A DNA stretch of 25,718 nucleotides from JAUVZF01 sp964539385 (lineage in GTDB: Bacteria > Planctomycetota > Phycisphaerae > FEN-1346), in NCBI GenBank assembly GCA_964539385.1, contig CAZIJC010000054.1, forward strand, positions 1-25,718, in the 5' to 3' direction. Within the stretch, counting starts at the first letter, position 1. Each line of letters opens with the position of its first letter. The translations under genes were made by a program, and so were the position numbers. This document shows positions 8,774-15,954 of this stretch, one piece after another. Below the pieces are notes generated by a model. The model searched no databases. It saw only the letters and a program-made list of their open reading frames with translations, and was not told the origin of the DNA.

Positions 8774-10153
8774 ATGATGAACAGACGACATTTCATTAAG
8801 AGCGCCGGCGCGGCCATGTGCTTGATACGCACCACAGCGCTACTGGCGAAGACGCCGAGCGCGAGGAAGCAACCCAACTTCGTCGTGATCTTCATCGATG
8901 ACATGGGCTACGGCGACATCGAGCCTTTCGGGTCGGAACTCAACAAGACGCCCCACCTAAACCGGATGGCTGCGGAGGGGATGACGCTGACCTCGTTCTA
9001 CGTGGCGGCGCCCGTCTGCACGCCTTCACGGGCGGCGCTGATGACCGGGTGCTATCCGAAGCGAGTAGGACTTGCAACCGCATCCTGGCATATCGTGCTG
9101 TTTCCCAAGGATTCACACGGACTGAATCCGAAAGAGAAAACCATTGCAGAAGTGCTCAAAGATGCCGGTTATGCTACGGGCTGTTTCGGAAAATGGCACC
9201 TGGGCGACCAACCGGAGTTTCTGCCGACCAACCATGGATTCGACACCTACTTCGGGATTCCGTATTCCAACGACATGTGGCCACTCAGTGGCGCAGCCAA
9301 AAGGTGGAAGGTGGCGCCTCCTCCCCTTCCTGTAATGCGTAACGGCAAGGTTGTGGACATTGTGAAGGATATGCACGACCAGGCGCTCCTTTGCAAACGC
9401 TTCACCGACGAAACGGTCGCATTTATCCGGAAGAACCGGGACCGGCCGTTTTTCGCCTACCTCCCGCACGCCTTCATCCACGGTCCGCGCAAAGCGCGCA
9501 AGGAGTTTATGGACAAGGCGGGAGGCAACGCCCTCCGGGCCCAGATCGAGGAGGTTGACTGGTCGACGGGCCGGATACTGGACACCATCAGGGACCTCGG
9601 CCTGGACAAAGACACGATGGTGATCTTCACCTCCGATAACGGCGGCTCCGGAGACTGCTGCAACAAACCTCTTCGCGGCCGCAAAGGCACTACCTGGGAA
9701 GGCGGCATGCGGGAGCCAACCGTTGCCTGGTGGCCGGGCACCATCCCCGCAAAAAGCGTATGTGACGAAATCGCCACCACGATGGATCTGCTCCCCACTT
9801 TCGCCGGCCTGGGCGGCGGTAAGGTGCCCGATGACCGCGTTATCGACGGCAAGGACATTGCACCGCTGCTCCTTGGGCGGTCCAACGCAAAATCGCCCCA
9901 TCACGCCTTTTTCTACTACAAACAAAACGACCTTCAGGCTGTTCGTTCGGGCCAGTGGAAACTCCATACCAACAGCCAGCTCTACAATCTTGAGAAGGAC
10001 ATCGGCGAACAGAAGAATGTTGCCGAACAGCATCCGGAGGTCGTGACCCGTCTCAATAGATACCTGGCGGACTGCCGTGCGGACCTGGATAACCCGAAGA
10101 ATTGCCGTCCGGTGGGCAAGAACATGAATCCGAAATACCTGGTTCCGCTATAG
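8774..10153 (+). CDS. Tat-exported S1-family sulfatase (Cys-type), second copy
   Basis: A 459-residue sulfatase. The start is ATG 8774 (a second ATG follows directly at 8777), with AGGGAGG at 8755-8761. The N-terminus NRRHFIKSAGAAM is Tat-like, though its hydrophobic core is short. Key sites are Asp42-Asp43 in IDDMGYGD, Cys82 in CTPSRAALMTG (the residue converted to formylglycine), GKWHLGD, and Asp288-Asn289 in SDNGG. The C-terminus has the usual AVRSGQWKLHTNSQLYNL strand pattern, which the first sulfatase lacks. The two sulfatases are clearly divergent, so this is not a recent duplication and they may act on different sulfate positions. 169 bases separate them, with no terminator visible. 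Confidence 0.93.
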   Translation: MMNRRHFIKSAGAAMCLIRTTALLAKTPSARKQPNFVVIFIDDMGYGDIEPFGSELNKTPHLNRMAAEGMTLTSFYVAAPVCTPSRAALMTGCYPKRVGLATASWHIVLFPKDSHGLNPKEKTIAEVLKDAGYATGCFGKWHLGDQPEFLPTNHGFDTYFGIPYSNDMWPLSGAAKRWKVAPPPLPVMRNGKVVDIVKDMHDQALLCKRFTDETVAFIRKNRDRPFFAYLPHAFIHGPRKARKEFMDKAGGNALRAQIEEVDWSTGRILDTIRDLGLDKDTMVIFTSDNGGSGDCCNKPLRGRKGTTWEGGMREPTVAWWPGTIPAKSVCDEIATTMDLLPTFAGLGGGKVPDDRVIDGKDIAPLLLGRSNAKSPHHAFFYYKQNDLQAVRSGQWKLHTNSQLYNLEKDIGEQKNVAEQHPEVVTRLNRYLADCRADLDNPKNCRPVGKNMNPKYLVPL

Positions 10154-10176
10154 CGGTCCCCGGAATCCCCTGGCTC

Positions 10177-10404
10177 CTATGCGGTCTTACGTAAGTCTTT
10201 TGCTGTGGCGAGAACGGCACCCGCTCGCTTACGCTCGCGGCTAGTTACACTCGCGCCCGACCAGCCACGTGAGAAAACTAGCCGCGCACGTAAGTAAGCG
10301 GCGCAAGCCACTGGGCTACCAGCCCAATCCGTTGTCGCCACGGCATGCACACGCAAACGTAGGCATGGCACCCGACCGCAAAGGACTTACCTGACCCCGC
10401 ATAG
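10177..10404. repeat. 228-bp imperfect palindrome, MITE-like
   Basis: This fills most of the 301-base gap between the second sulfatase and the zinc peptidase. The outer arms are CTATGCGG...GTAAGTC.TTTGC (10177-10203), matched in reverse complement by 10404-10378. The middle arms are TGTGGCGAGAACGG-like, pairing with 10330-10346. The inner arms are CGCGGCTAGTT (10236-10246) and AACTAGCCGCG (10276-10286), a perfect 11 bp around a 29-nt loop. The right arm carries extra unpaired sequence between the blocks. The length and terminal inverted repeats fit a non-autonomous palindromic element, and its RNA would form a long hairpin. No coding frame of interest lies inside and no target duplication is clear. 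Confidence 0.55.
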
Positions 10405-10454
10405 CAGCTGAATCAGGGAACCGGCCCAAGCCGGACACATGACAAGGAGAAAAC

Positions 10455-11939
10455 ATGGGTTCTTCGTCCAAGACCAACTCCCGCCGCAAATTCATCCAAT
10501 CAGCAGCGTTGGCAGGGCTGTCAGTCGGCGCTGTCCTGTCCTTTGGAAGGAGCAGAGCTGGAGTTGGCTTGGTTGAGGCGACCAGGGACGATACCTCTTC
10601 ACAACATCCCGGACTGCCTCCACTGCCGAATTACGTGAGGTGCAACAATTCGCGCCCCATGCACGGCAAGGTGAGGATGATCGCCTTACCGATCTCCTAT
10701 AAGGATACCGGCTGCAAATACACTCGCGCGAAGATCGTAAGTGGCTGCAAGAGCATCACGAACACCTTTAAGAGCTGGTCACGCGGTAAGGTCCAGTTGT
10801 GCCACCGGGACGGCACCGGCGACTATGCTGAGCCCCATCCTCCGATCAAGGTGCCCTCCACGTACGCAGAGGGCAAGCGGCCGGCATACGAGTACATCAG
10901 GAAGCACGTGAAGATCCCGGACAACTGCATCAAGTGGTATATCACCGGGAAAAAGAATCCCTCCTCCGGGGGACTGGGCTTCAATACAGCGGGGCCGGGC
11001 GGCATGACAGTGGTCCACGAGTTGGGGCACGTGTTCCGCCTTGGGCATGGCGAGTCCCTCAACTACGACAGGAAAACCCATCTCTTCGCCGACTTCAACG
11101 GCTACGGCGACAAGACGACCTCCATGGGCAACCAGGGGGGAGGAGGTTTCAATCTGCCCCAGTATCACCGGCTCGGATGGATCGATGAGGACGAAGTGGC
11201 CCTGTTCCGGAAGGAAGATTCCGGCAAGGTCTACCGCATCCGCGATATCCACCACCACGTGAAGGACGGCAACCTGGCCGGAGTGTGTTACTACCTCCCG
11301 ACGACGGGACAGCTCATGTGGCTGGCGCTGAACCGCCGCGGCGTTCATGGAAACGATTTCCTGGGGAAAGACCTGGCCCTGTCGAAGTACGCCACTTCGT
11401 GGAACATGACCAGCGGCATGCAGCCCACGGTGGCGTTTGACATCAAGTGCGGTGAGCACACCGACGATTTCGGCCTCACCTACAAATTGGTTGGTATGGA
11501 CAGTGGTAAGAAGCCGCATTGGGTGGACATCCAGATCACCTATAGCGAGGCCGACTTTAAACGCAACAAGCCGCTGGTAATCAAACAGACCCAGAAGACG
11601 ATCAGGCCTGTGGCGAGAGGAGAAGGCGGAATAGTCGAAGTAACGATGGAAGTGGCCAACCCGAATGACTTCACAACCACTACGCCCGTTGTCACGCAGA
11701 TAAAGAAGCTGGAGGTCCCCGACGCACGCCGCGTCACACAGGAATGGGGAACGGCGGCCTGGAAACCCAACAAGAAGCGCGGGGGGGGGATGCATCCGTG
11801 CATCCCCGGCGAGTGCACGGGCAAGCACGTCTATCGGGTGGAATCAAAGCCCGGGCCGCTAGCCCCCAAGGAGGCTGTGCTGAAGGCGACATACCAGTTT
11901 GCCTTTCTGCATCCGTTCGACTTTCATGTCACGTTCTAG
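10455..11939 (+). CDS. Tat-exported gametolysin-like (M11-type) zinc metallopeptidase
   Basis: A 494-residue protein. ATG 10455 has AAGGAG (10444-10449) 5 bases upstream. The Tat signal NSRRKFIQSAALAGLSVGA is at residues 8-26. The zinc site is HELGHVFRLGH, with His188, Glu189, His192 and His198. It is followed by YGDKTTSMGNQ (Met224 as candidate Met-turn) and GGGFNLPQYHRLGW, the pattern seen in gametolysin/M11 and related metzincins. The usual Gly in the third position before the last His is Arg here. The C-terminal part (about 370-494) looks like a beta-sandwich with DFTTTTPVVTQIKKL-type strands. It likely acts outside the cytoplasm on protein or glycoprotein. It is on the same strand as the sulfatases but is separated from them by the palindrome, so it is probably transcribed on its own. 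Confidence 0.8.
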   Translation: MGSSSKTNSRRKFIQSAALAGLSVGAVLSFGRSRAGVGLVEATRDDTSSQHPGLPPLPNYVRCNNSRPMHGKVRMIALPISYKDTGCKYTRAKIVSGCKSITNTFKSWSRGKVQLCHRDGTGDYAEPHPPIKVPSTYAEGKRPAYEYIRKHVKIPDNCIKWYITGKKNPSSGGLGFNTAGPGGMTVVHELGHVFRLGHGESLNYDRKTHLFADFNGYGDKTTSMGNQGGGGFNLPQYHRLGWIDEDEVALFRKEDSGKVYRIRDIHHHVKDGNLAGVCYYLPTTGQLMWLALNRRGVHGNDFLGKDLALSKYATSWNMTSGMQPTVAFDIKCGEHTDDFGLTYKLVGMDSGKKPHWVDIQITYSEADFKRNKPLVIKQTQKTIRPVARGEGGIVEVTMEVANPNDFTTTTPVVTQIKKLEVPDARRVTQEWGTAAWKPNKKRGGGMHPCIPGECTGKHVYRVESKPGPLAPKEAVLKATYQFAFLHPFDFHVTF

Positions 11940-12576
11940 ACGGCAGAAGAGCGTTGAAGGCGTGAACCCCTCCCCGTGATTTGGTCCAGGTTTTGTGAGA
12001 GAATCCCGTCGGCCGGATGGGCACCGTCGTCCACCTGTCCCGTTGCGAGGCCGCGCCAGGTCACACTTGCCGGTTTCACGCCTGCATTCCGAACCATCGC
12101 GCTAACCAAACCGCCGGTACCGGGCCGAGAGTCCGAGAGCGAGCGGCCGGGAGAGGACGCGGGGGCGCTCCAGGGCGTGCGGATCGCTCGCGCCATGAGA
12201 GAGCGCCGAGCGTGTAAGTGCTTGCCCCAGACTACGTTACGGGCGCGAGTTGCGGCGCGGCGTGGTCTGTTAAAAGAAACGGCGGACATTAGCCGCCGCG
12301 ACAAAGTGGCTCCCCGCTTCGAACGAGTTTCAAACGTTGGCTGAAGCTCTCGGCCCCTTCCGTCCGACCGCGGCCGCCAGTTCTCTGGTTAACAGCCACC
12401 ACCGGCTCGCCATAACTCGTGAATGGACAATACGTTACGAACTGTCCTTGTCGCCGCCCGCGTAGCGGCGACCGCCCTACGGCTCTGAACCATGGTCACC
12501 CTCCGGGATGACCATGCCACCCGCCGCCAGTTAGCATACCGGCTCGCCCAACGCCACGGACGGGGGTATTCGGCAG
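11940..12576. other. gene-poor stretch, no supported gene
   Basis: 637 bases between the peptidase stop and the stop of the - strand protease-like gene. Overlapping frames exist on both strands (11976-12344 + and 11936-12304 -), but neither has a ribosome site, a recognisable domain or a clear coding advantage over the other. The - frame has a protein-like stretch (VKPASVTWRGLATGQVDDG) that could be a decayed fragment. The right third carries the hairpin cluster described separately. Confidence 0.5.
12425..12516 (-). terminator. hairpin cluster at the 3' end of the protease-like gene
   Basis: Three inverted repeats lie 60-150 bases beyond the - strand stop at 12577. They are CATGGTCA-10 nt-TGACCATG (12491-12516, perfect 8 bp), GTCGCCGC-7 nt-GCGGCGAC (12450-12472, perfect 8 bp) and GGACA-13 nt-TGTCC (12425-12447). 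The position fits transcript ends for the - strand unit. No U-tract follows, so intrinsic termination is uncertain. On the - strand the middle one is preceded by GTAGGGCG, like the hairpin at 1028-1050. Confidence 0.4.
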
Positions 12577-14748
12577 TCACTCAGCGCGAATCTCGACCTC
12601 AACCAGCGAGACCCCGGCCTTGCTGCCCACCAGCGCGTGCAGCGACGTGGGGCCGTCGAAAGTGATCATGTGCCTGCACCGAAGGAAGTAGCCCGGCACG
12701 GGCACTTCGGCGCCGTCCACGACGAGGTACTGAGGTCCCGTCCACTTCTCCTTCCCCGTGCGGTAGGCCCTGGCCTGGTACGCGACGTGCTTGCTGTCGG
12801 GACTGAAAACAATGTCGCGTGCCAGAGTGTATTCCGGCCCCTCGACGCCGTCCACGACGGCAACCCACCCCGACTGCTCGTCGCGCTGGGCCGTGTAGGC
12901 CGTCCGTTTGCTGTCGGGACTGAAACAGAAATACGACCCGCAGATCGGCTGGTACACCCACTTGTACAGCCTGCCCTCGACGCCGTCGATGGCGATGCAC
13001 GCCTTGCCGTCGCGTCTGACCTCGCGGGCCTTACGCTTGCCGTCGGGGCTCACGAAATGGCTTCCTGGAGGCTTGCGCTCCCGCACGAGATACCAGTTGT
13101 CGCCGGAGTTCTCCACACGGAAGGCGGGCTTGCCGCTGGAGGCGGGAATGGGCGTGCCCTTCTCTGCCGCCTTGTACTCCTTGCGCCCCTCGCCATCGAC
13201 GACGGCGATCCGCTCCTCGCCGCGTTTCACCAGATAGGCGACGCGCCGGCTGTCCGGGCCGAAGACGGGTTTGCCTTCCAGGACTCCCTCGATCGCCTTC
13301 CCCTCCATGCCGTCGAGCACCGGCACCAGGTGCGCCTCGCCGCGCTTGACCACGTAGACCACATGCCGGTTATCGGGACTGGGCTCGGTGAAGCCCACCT
13401 TGTCCGGGAGGTACCCACGTATGAGGGGCGTCTCTTTTACGAGGAGCCTGATCGTGCCGCCACCGTCCTTCGGCAGTTCGAGCTCGCGGGCAACTCCGCT
13501 CACCGTCGTTGCTGCCGCGCCGTCCGTCGGGGGAGACTCGCCAAACGCTGGACTTGGACCGAGGATATCCCTCAACTCGACCGTCGCCTCTAGCGGCGCC
13601 CCGGCCCGCTTCAGGGACAGTTTGAGGCGCGTCCCCGCGAGTCCTTGCCAGAAGCGGCTCAAGGGCAGCACCCGCGGGTCGGTCCGCCACTGGGTCACGT
13701 CGAGGTCCCGGATGGCAAGGAGAACGTCGCCGCGGCGGACCCCCGCCTCATGGGCCGGGCTCCCGTCCAGGACGTGGGCGACGAGCTCCTCGCCCGCCGT
13801 TCCCCCCGGCACGAAGACGGCCCCAATACGGTTGTGCCCGTAGGGAGGCGCGGGACCGGGGATAGACCGGAAATAGGCTAGGCGGTTCTTGCCGTCGACG
13901 ATCAGGTTCAGTCGCGCGAGCGCCGCCAAGCCCAGCATCGCCACGTGCTGCTCCATGTGACCCTCACACGGAGCGGCACTTGTGACGGGCACGTCCGCCA
14001 GCACCATCGGCCCGAAGGCCAAGCGGTCGGCCCACATTTCGGTGGCAACGAGGAGCCCGTCCGCAGGCGTCCAGTATGCCGCGAGGGTGGCGGGTTCCCT
14101 AGGATGTTTCGCCCGCCACCGCTGCCAGCGCGGGGCACCGAGGTGGACGCCGAAGCAGGAACCGGTATCGACGTAGACGACGCCCGGGTCGCCCGGTTCC
14201 GCAGGGAGGCGAAGCCCCAGTTGCCCGGAGCCGCTGTGCAAGCTGCACCTTTGCCACGTGGTTACTTCCGTCGGCACCGCAGCAGCAACGAAGAGTTTTC
14301 CGCGTCGGGCGTCGATGCGAAGGACGTTCTCCGCCACACTCGACCACGCCAGCACGCCGTCACACTCCGGATCCACGTACTCCGGTATGTCGATGACATG
14401 GAATCGGCCTCGGACCGTCCTGCCCGACAGGGAGCAGCGGCACTCCTCGGTCAGGCTGGCCGGCGCCTTCCCGGGCGAAGGCTGGGAACCGGGCGGGGGG
14501 TCCGTCACCTTCAGCCCCAGACGCCGCGCCGTACGGCGGAGCAGAACCGAGGACTCACAACACGTGTCGAACTCCATCCGGACAGGCTGATCGTTCACCA
14601 GCGCCGTGACGTAGATCCGGCTTTGGGGCCACGCTACCGCCCCCGGCAAACCCATAACGGCGCACGCGAGCAGGCATCGTACGATGACACGGCTTGGCCG
14701 CCCACCGCAGGCCCGCCCAAGCAAGGTAAGCAGTCGTCTCCGGCTCAT
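12577..14748 (-). CDS. secreted two-lobed aspartic-protease-like protein with PDZ domain and PD40-like repeats
   Basis: A 723-residue protein. A basic N-terminus and hydrophobic segment (residues about 20-40, ending GAVAWPQS) form a signal peptide or anchor. Two retropepsin/pepsin-like lobes follow: Asp61 in MEFDTCCESSVLL and Asp194 in VYVDTGSCFG. The first active-site triad is DTC rather than DTG; the second is intact. A PDZ domain lies at about 310-400 (LDGSPAHEAGVRRGDVLLAI). From about 450 to 690 there are five PD40/WD40-like beta-propeller repeats (for example PSPDNRHVVYVVKRG, GPDSRRVAYLVKRG, SPDSKRTAYTAQRD, SPDSKHVAYQARA), each followed by V-V-D-G-type strands. It starts 36 bases after the ArsR-type gene stop, so the two are likely cotranscribed. 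It may be an envelope protease or, if the DTC lobe is dead, a binding protein. Confidence 0.78.
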   Translation of the reverse strand: MSRRRLLTLLGRACGGRPSRVIVRCLLACAVMGLPGAVAWPQSRIYVTALVNDQPVRMEFDTCCESSVLLRRTARRLGLKVTDPPPGSQPSPGKAPASLTEECRCSLSGRTVRGRFHVIDIPEYVDPECDGVLAWSSVAENVLRIDARRGKLFVAAAVPTEVTTWQRCSLHSGSGQLGLRLPAEPGDPGVVYVDTGSCFGVHLGAPRWQRWRAKHPREPATLAAYWTPADGLLVATEMWADRLAFGPMVLADVPVTSAAPCEGHMEQHVAMLGLAALARLNLIVDGKNRLAYFRSIPGPAPPYGHNRIGAVFVPGGTAGEELVAHVLDGSPAHEAGVRRGDVLLAIRDLDVTQWRTDPRVLPLSRFWQGLAGTRLKLSLKRAGAPLEATVELRDILGPSPAFGESPPTDGAAATTVSGVARELELPKDGGGTIRLLVKETPLIRGYLPDKVGFTEPSPDNRHVVYVVKRGEAHLVPVLDGMEGKAIEGVLEGKPVFGPDSRRVAYLVKRGEERIAVVDGEGRKEYKAAEKGTPIPASSGKPAFRVENSGDNWYLVRERKPPGSHFVSPDGKRKAREVRRDGKACIAIDGVEGRLYKWVYQPICGSYFCFSPDSKRTAYTAQRDEQSGWVAVVDGVEGPEYTLARDIVFSPDSKHVAYQARAYRTGKEKWTGPQYLVVDGAEVPVPGYFLRCRHMITFDGPTSLHALVGSKAGVSLVEVEIRAE

Positions 14749-14784
14749 GCCATGTTTCCGCCTTCGTCGCTCCCGGACATGGCC

Positions 14785-15084
14785 TTACTTCGGCATCAGC
14801 TTTGCCAACGCCGACGCCAGCGCCTTCAGGTTCGCCTTGTCCGTCGTGTAGACCACGGCCTTGCCCTGCCGGATGCCATTGACGATCCGGCCCATCCGGA
14901 GTAGCCCGAGGTGATGGCTGACCGTGGGCTGCTTCATGCCGAAGGCCTTGCACAATGCCGTGACGTTCTTTGGGCCCTTCGCGAGCTGCGACAGGATGCC
15001 AAGGCGCGTGGCGTCCGACAGAAGGTTGAACCCCCGGGCCCATTCGAGCAGGTCCGCTTTGCGGATGCTGATTCTCTTTGCCAC
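14785..15084 (-). CDS. ArsR-family winged-helix transcriptional regulator
   Basis: A 99-residue protein starting at GTG 15084, with AAAGGAG (15091-15097) 6 bases upstream. The fold is clear: LLSDATRLGILSQLAKGPKN, then the recognition region VTALCKAFGMKQPTVSHHLGLL, then the wing RMGRIVNGIRQGKAVVYTTD. It lacks the ELCVCD metal site of classical ArsR/SmtB sensors and has a single Cys in the helix-turn-helix, so it is probably not a simple metal sensor. The next gene downstream, 36 bases on, is the aspartic-protease-like protein, so it likely controls its own operon. Its operator is not proven. The pair of 18-bp palindromes at 15443-15499 is a candidate but is some 300 bases upstream of its promoter. 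Confidence 0.9.
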   Translation of the reverse strand: MAKRISIRKADLLEWARGFNLLSDATRLGILSQLAKGPKNVTALCKAFGMKQPTVSHHLGLLRMGRIVNGIRQGKAVVYTTDKANLKALASALAKLMPK

Positions 15085-15117
15085 GTCAGACTCCTTTCTT
15101 TGACAATTGAAGCTGAC

Positions 15118-15146
15118 ATTATCGTGGGGAAAATGGTTCGCAACAA
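15118..15146 (-). promoter_or_regulatory. sigma70-like promoter for the ArsR-type gene
   Basis: On the - strand, TTGTTG (15141-15146) and GATAAT (15118-15123) are separated by 17 bases. They sit about 34 bases before the GTG start, leaving a short leader that contains AAAGGAG. TGACA occurs twice just downstream (15101-15105 and 15114-15118), a possible repressor contact. Confidence 0.5.
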
Positions 15147-15279
15147 GGCAAAACCATGTTGGCGCCGGTGCTTCTTCGCGCCGTCAACCGGCAGGCAAGC
15201 ACGAAACCAGGCGAACGCGGGGCGAAGGCGGGAGGCCAGCCACGCCACGGTCTCCGTTTCGAAGAGGGTTACGCATGGG

Positions 15280-15346
15280 TCCCCGAACGAGACTCGAACC
15301 TGCACCCTTGGGGTTAACAGCCACCCACCCGGCAGCCGACAGAGGA
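15280..15346 (-). pseudogene. tRNA-Asn-like remnant (anticodon GTT), degraded
   Basis: On the - strand, CTGTTAACCCC resembles a tRNA-Asn anticodon loop (anticodon at 15316-15318). GCAGGTTCGAGTC looks like a T-arm, and TCGGGGA (ending at 15280) like a 3' acceptor strand. The distance from G34 to A72 is 39 nt, exactly as in a normal class I tRNA. TCCTCTG (15346-15340) can pair with the acceptor strand with one mismatch and two G-U pairs. The D-arm region is about 5 nt short and does not fold, and the T-stem and anticodon stem have mismatches. It is therefore not a working tRNA; it may be a relic or a chance match. Confidence 0.33.
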
Positions 15347-15442
15347 CACCCCATCACGGGCCGAGGCCCACGCGGACGGGTGGCACCGATGAGGAGCGAG
15401 AAATCAAGTGAGCATTTTCCCTGTTCCCTGCTTTCCGGCCGA

Positions 15443-15499
15443 TTGTTAGAACTCTAACAAAATTCCTGCCCTCCCTCGATTTTGTTAGAACTCTAACAA
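15443..15499. promoter_or_regulatory. two identical 18-bp palindromes, probable paired operator
   Basis: TTGTTAGAACTCTAACAA occurs at 15443-15460 and again, base for base, at 15482-15499. Each copy is a perfect 8-bp inverted repeat around AC. The 39-bp spacing places the copies close to, though not exactly on, the same helix face. The sites lie between the divergent ArsR-type gene and permease gene. A dimeric regulator binding as a pair is the simplest reading. RNA hairpins with 2-nt loops would be strained, so a DNA site is favoured. The regulator is unknown. Confidence 0.6.
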
Positions 15500-15550
15500 C
15501 TTTTCGGCCCCTGCGCGGCCGCGCGCGCCGGCTGCCATTTTGGCATGGTG

Positions 15551-15780
15551 ACTTACGTCAATTTTGCCCCTTTCAAAACCCCTCAAAAACGGAACAAAAC
15601 CGAACAAAAACCGACAAAAACGGACACCAAAACCGCAAAAACCGATCAAAAAACAGCGCGTTTTGCCTTACCTATCTTAACATTCGACCTCCAAATCGCC
15701 TCTCACGGCCCAGAAACGGGGTTCCGAGGCAAAAAAAACGCGCATTTGGGGGTTTCGGCGAGGTGAAATTTGACGTAAGT
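15551..15780. repeat. 230-bp inverted-repeat-bounded segment with phased A-tracts (curved DNA)
   Basis: ACTTACGTCAA (15551-15561) is matched exactly in reverse complement by TTGACGTAAGT (15770-15780), with weaker similarity further inward to the AAAACCCC/GGGGGTTT blocks. Inside, eight A-tracts of 4-6 A start at 15575, 15585, 15596, 15606, 15616, 15629, 15637 and 15648, a mean spacing of 10.4 bp, with CCGA-type spacers. Such phasing produces strong intrinsic bending. The low-GC A-rich composition on one strand stands out against the surrounding DNA. A 73-codon frame runs through it (15545-15766), but its Lys/Thr/Gln-rich product simply reflects the repeats. Confidence 0.6.
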
Positions 15781-15881
15781 GTTATGGAGCAGACCGCATG
15801 TTCAACCCCACAGGGCGGCCTCGCCACCCCCCGATTTGCATCACAAGCGGCGCGGCCCGTGCGCAGGCAAAGATTTTCAAC

Positions 15882-15910
15882 TTGTTGCCGCCCGATTGCC
15901 GAAGCACAAT
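15882..15910 (+). promoter_or_regulatory. sigma70-like promoter for the permease gene
   Basis: TTGTTG (15882-15887), a 17-base spacer and CACAAT (15905-15910), 45 bases before ATG 15955. The -35 hexamer is identical to that proposed for the ArsR-type gene. A CCCGCC-CGTC-GGCGGG hairpin (about 15926-15941) would lie in the leader. Confidence 0.4.
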
Positions 15911-15954
15911 GCAGGGACAGAGGCACCCGCCCGTCGGCGGGACGCGAGGCATCT

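Noticed and set aside
11936..12344. Opposing frames on both strands after the peptidase gene
   Set aside because: Neither has a ribosome site or known domain, and each is explained by GC bias in the other.
15280..15346. Functional tRNA-Asn gene
   Set aside because: The D-arm is missing and the anticodon and T stems have mismatches; kept only as a possible relic.
15575..15653. CRISPR-like or tandem repeat array
   Set aside because: The units are about 10 bp, imperfect and without spacers; the regular feature is A-tract phasing.
15545..15766. 73-codon frame through the A-tract region
   Set aside because: Its Lys/Thr/Gln repeats follow directly from the phased A-tract DNA; no ribosome site.
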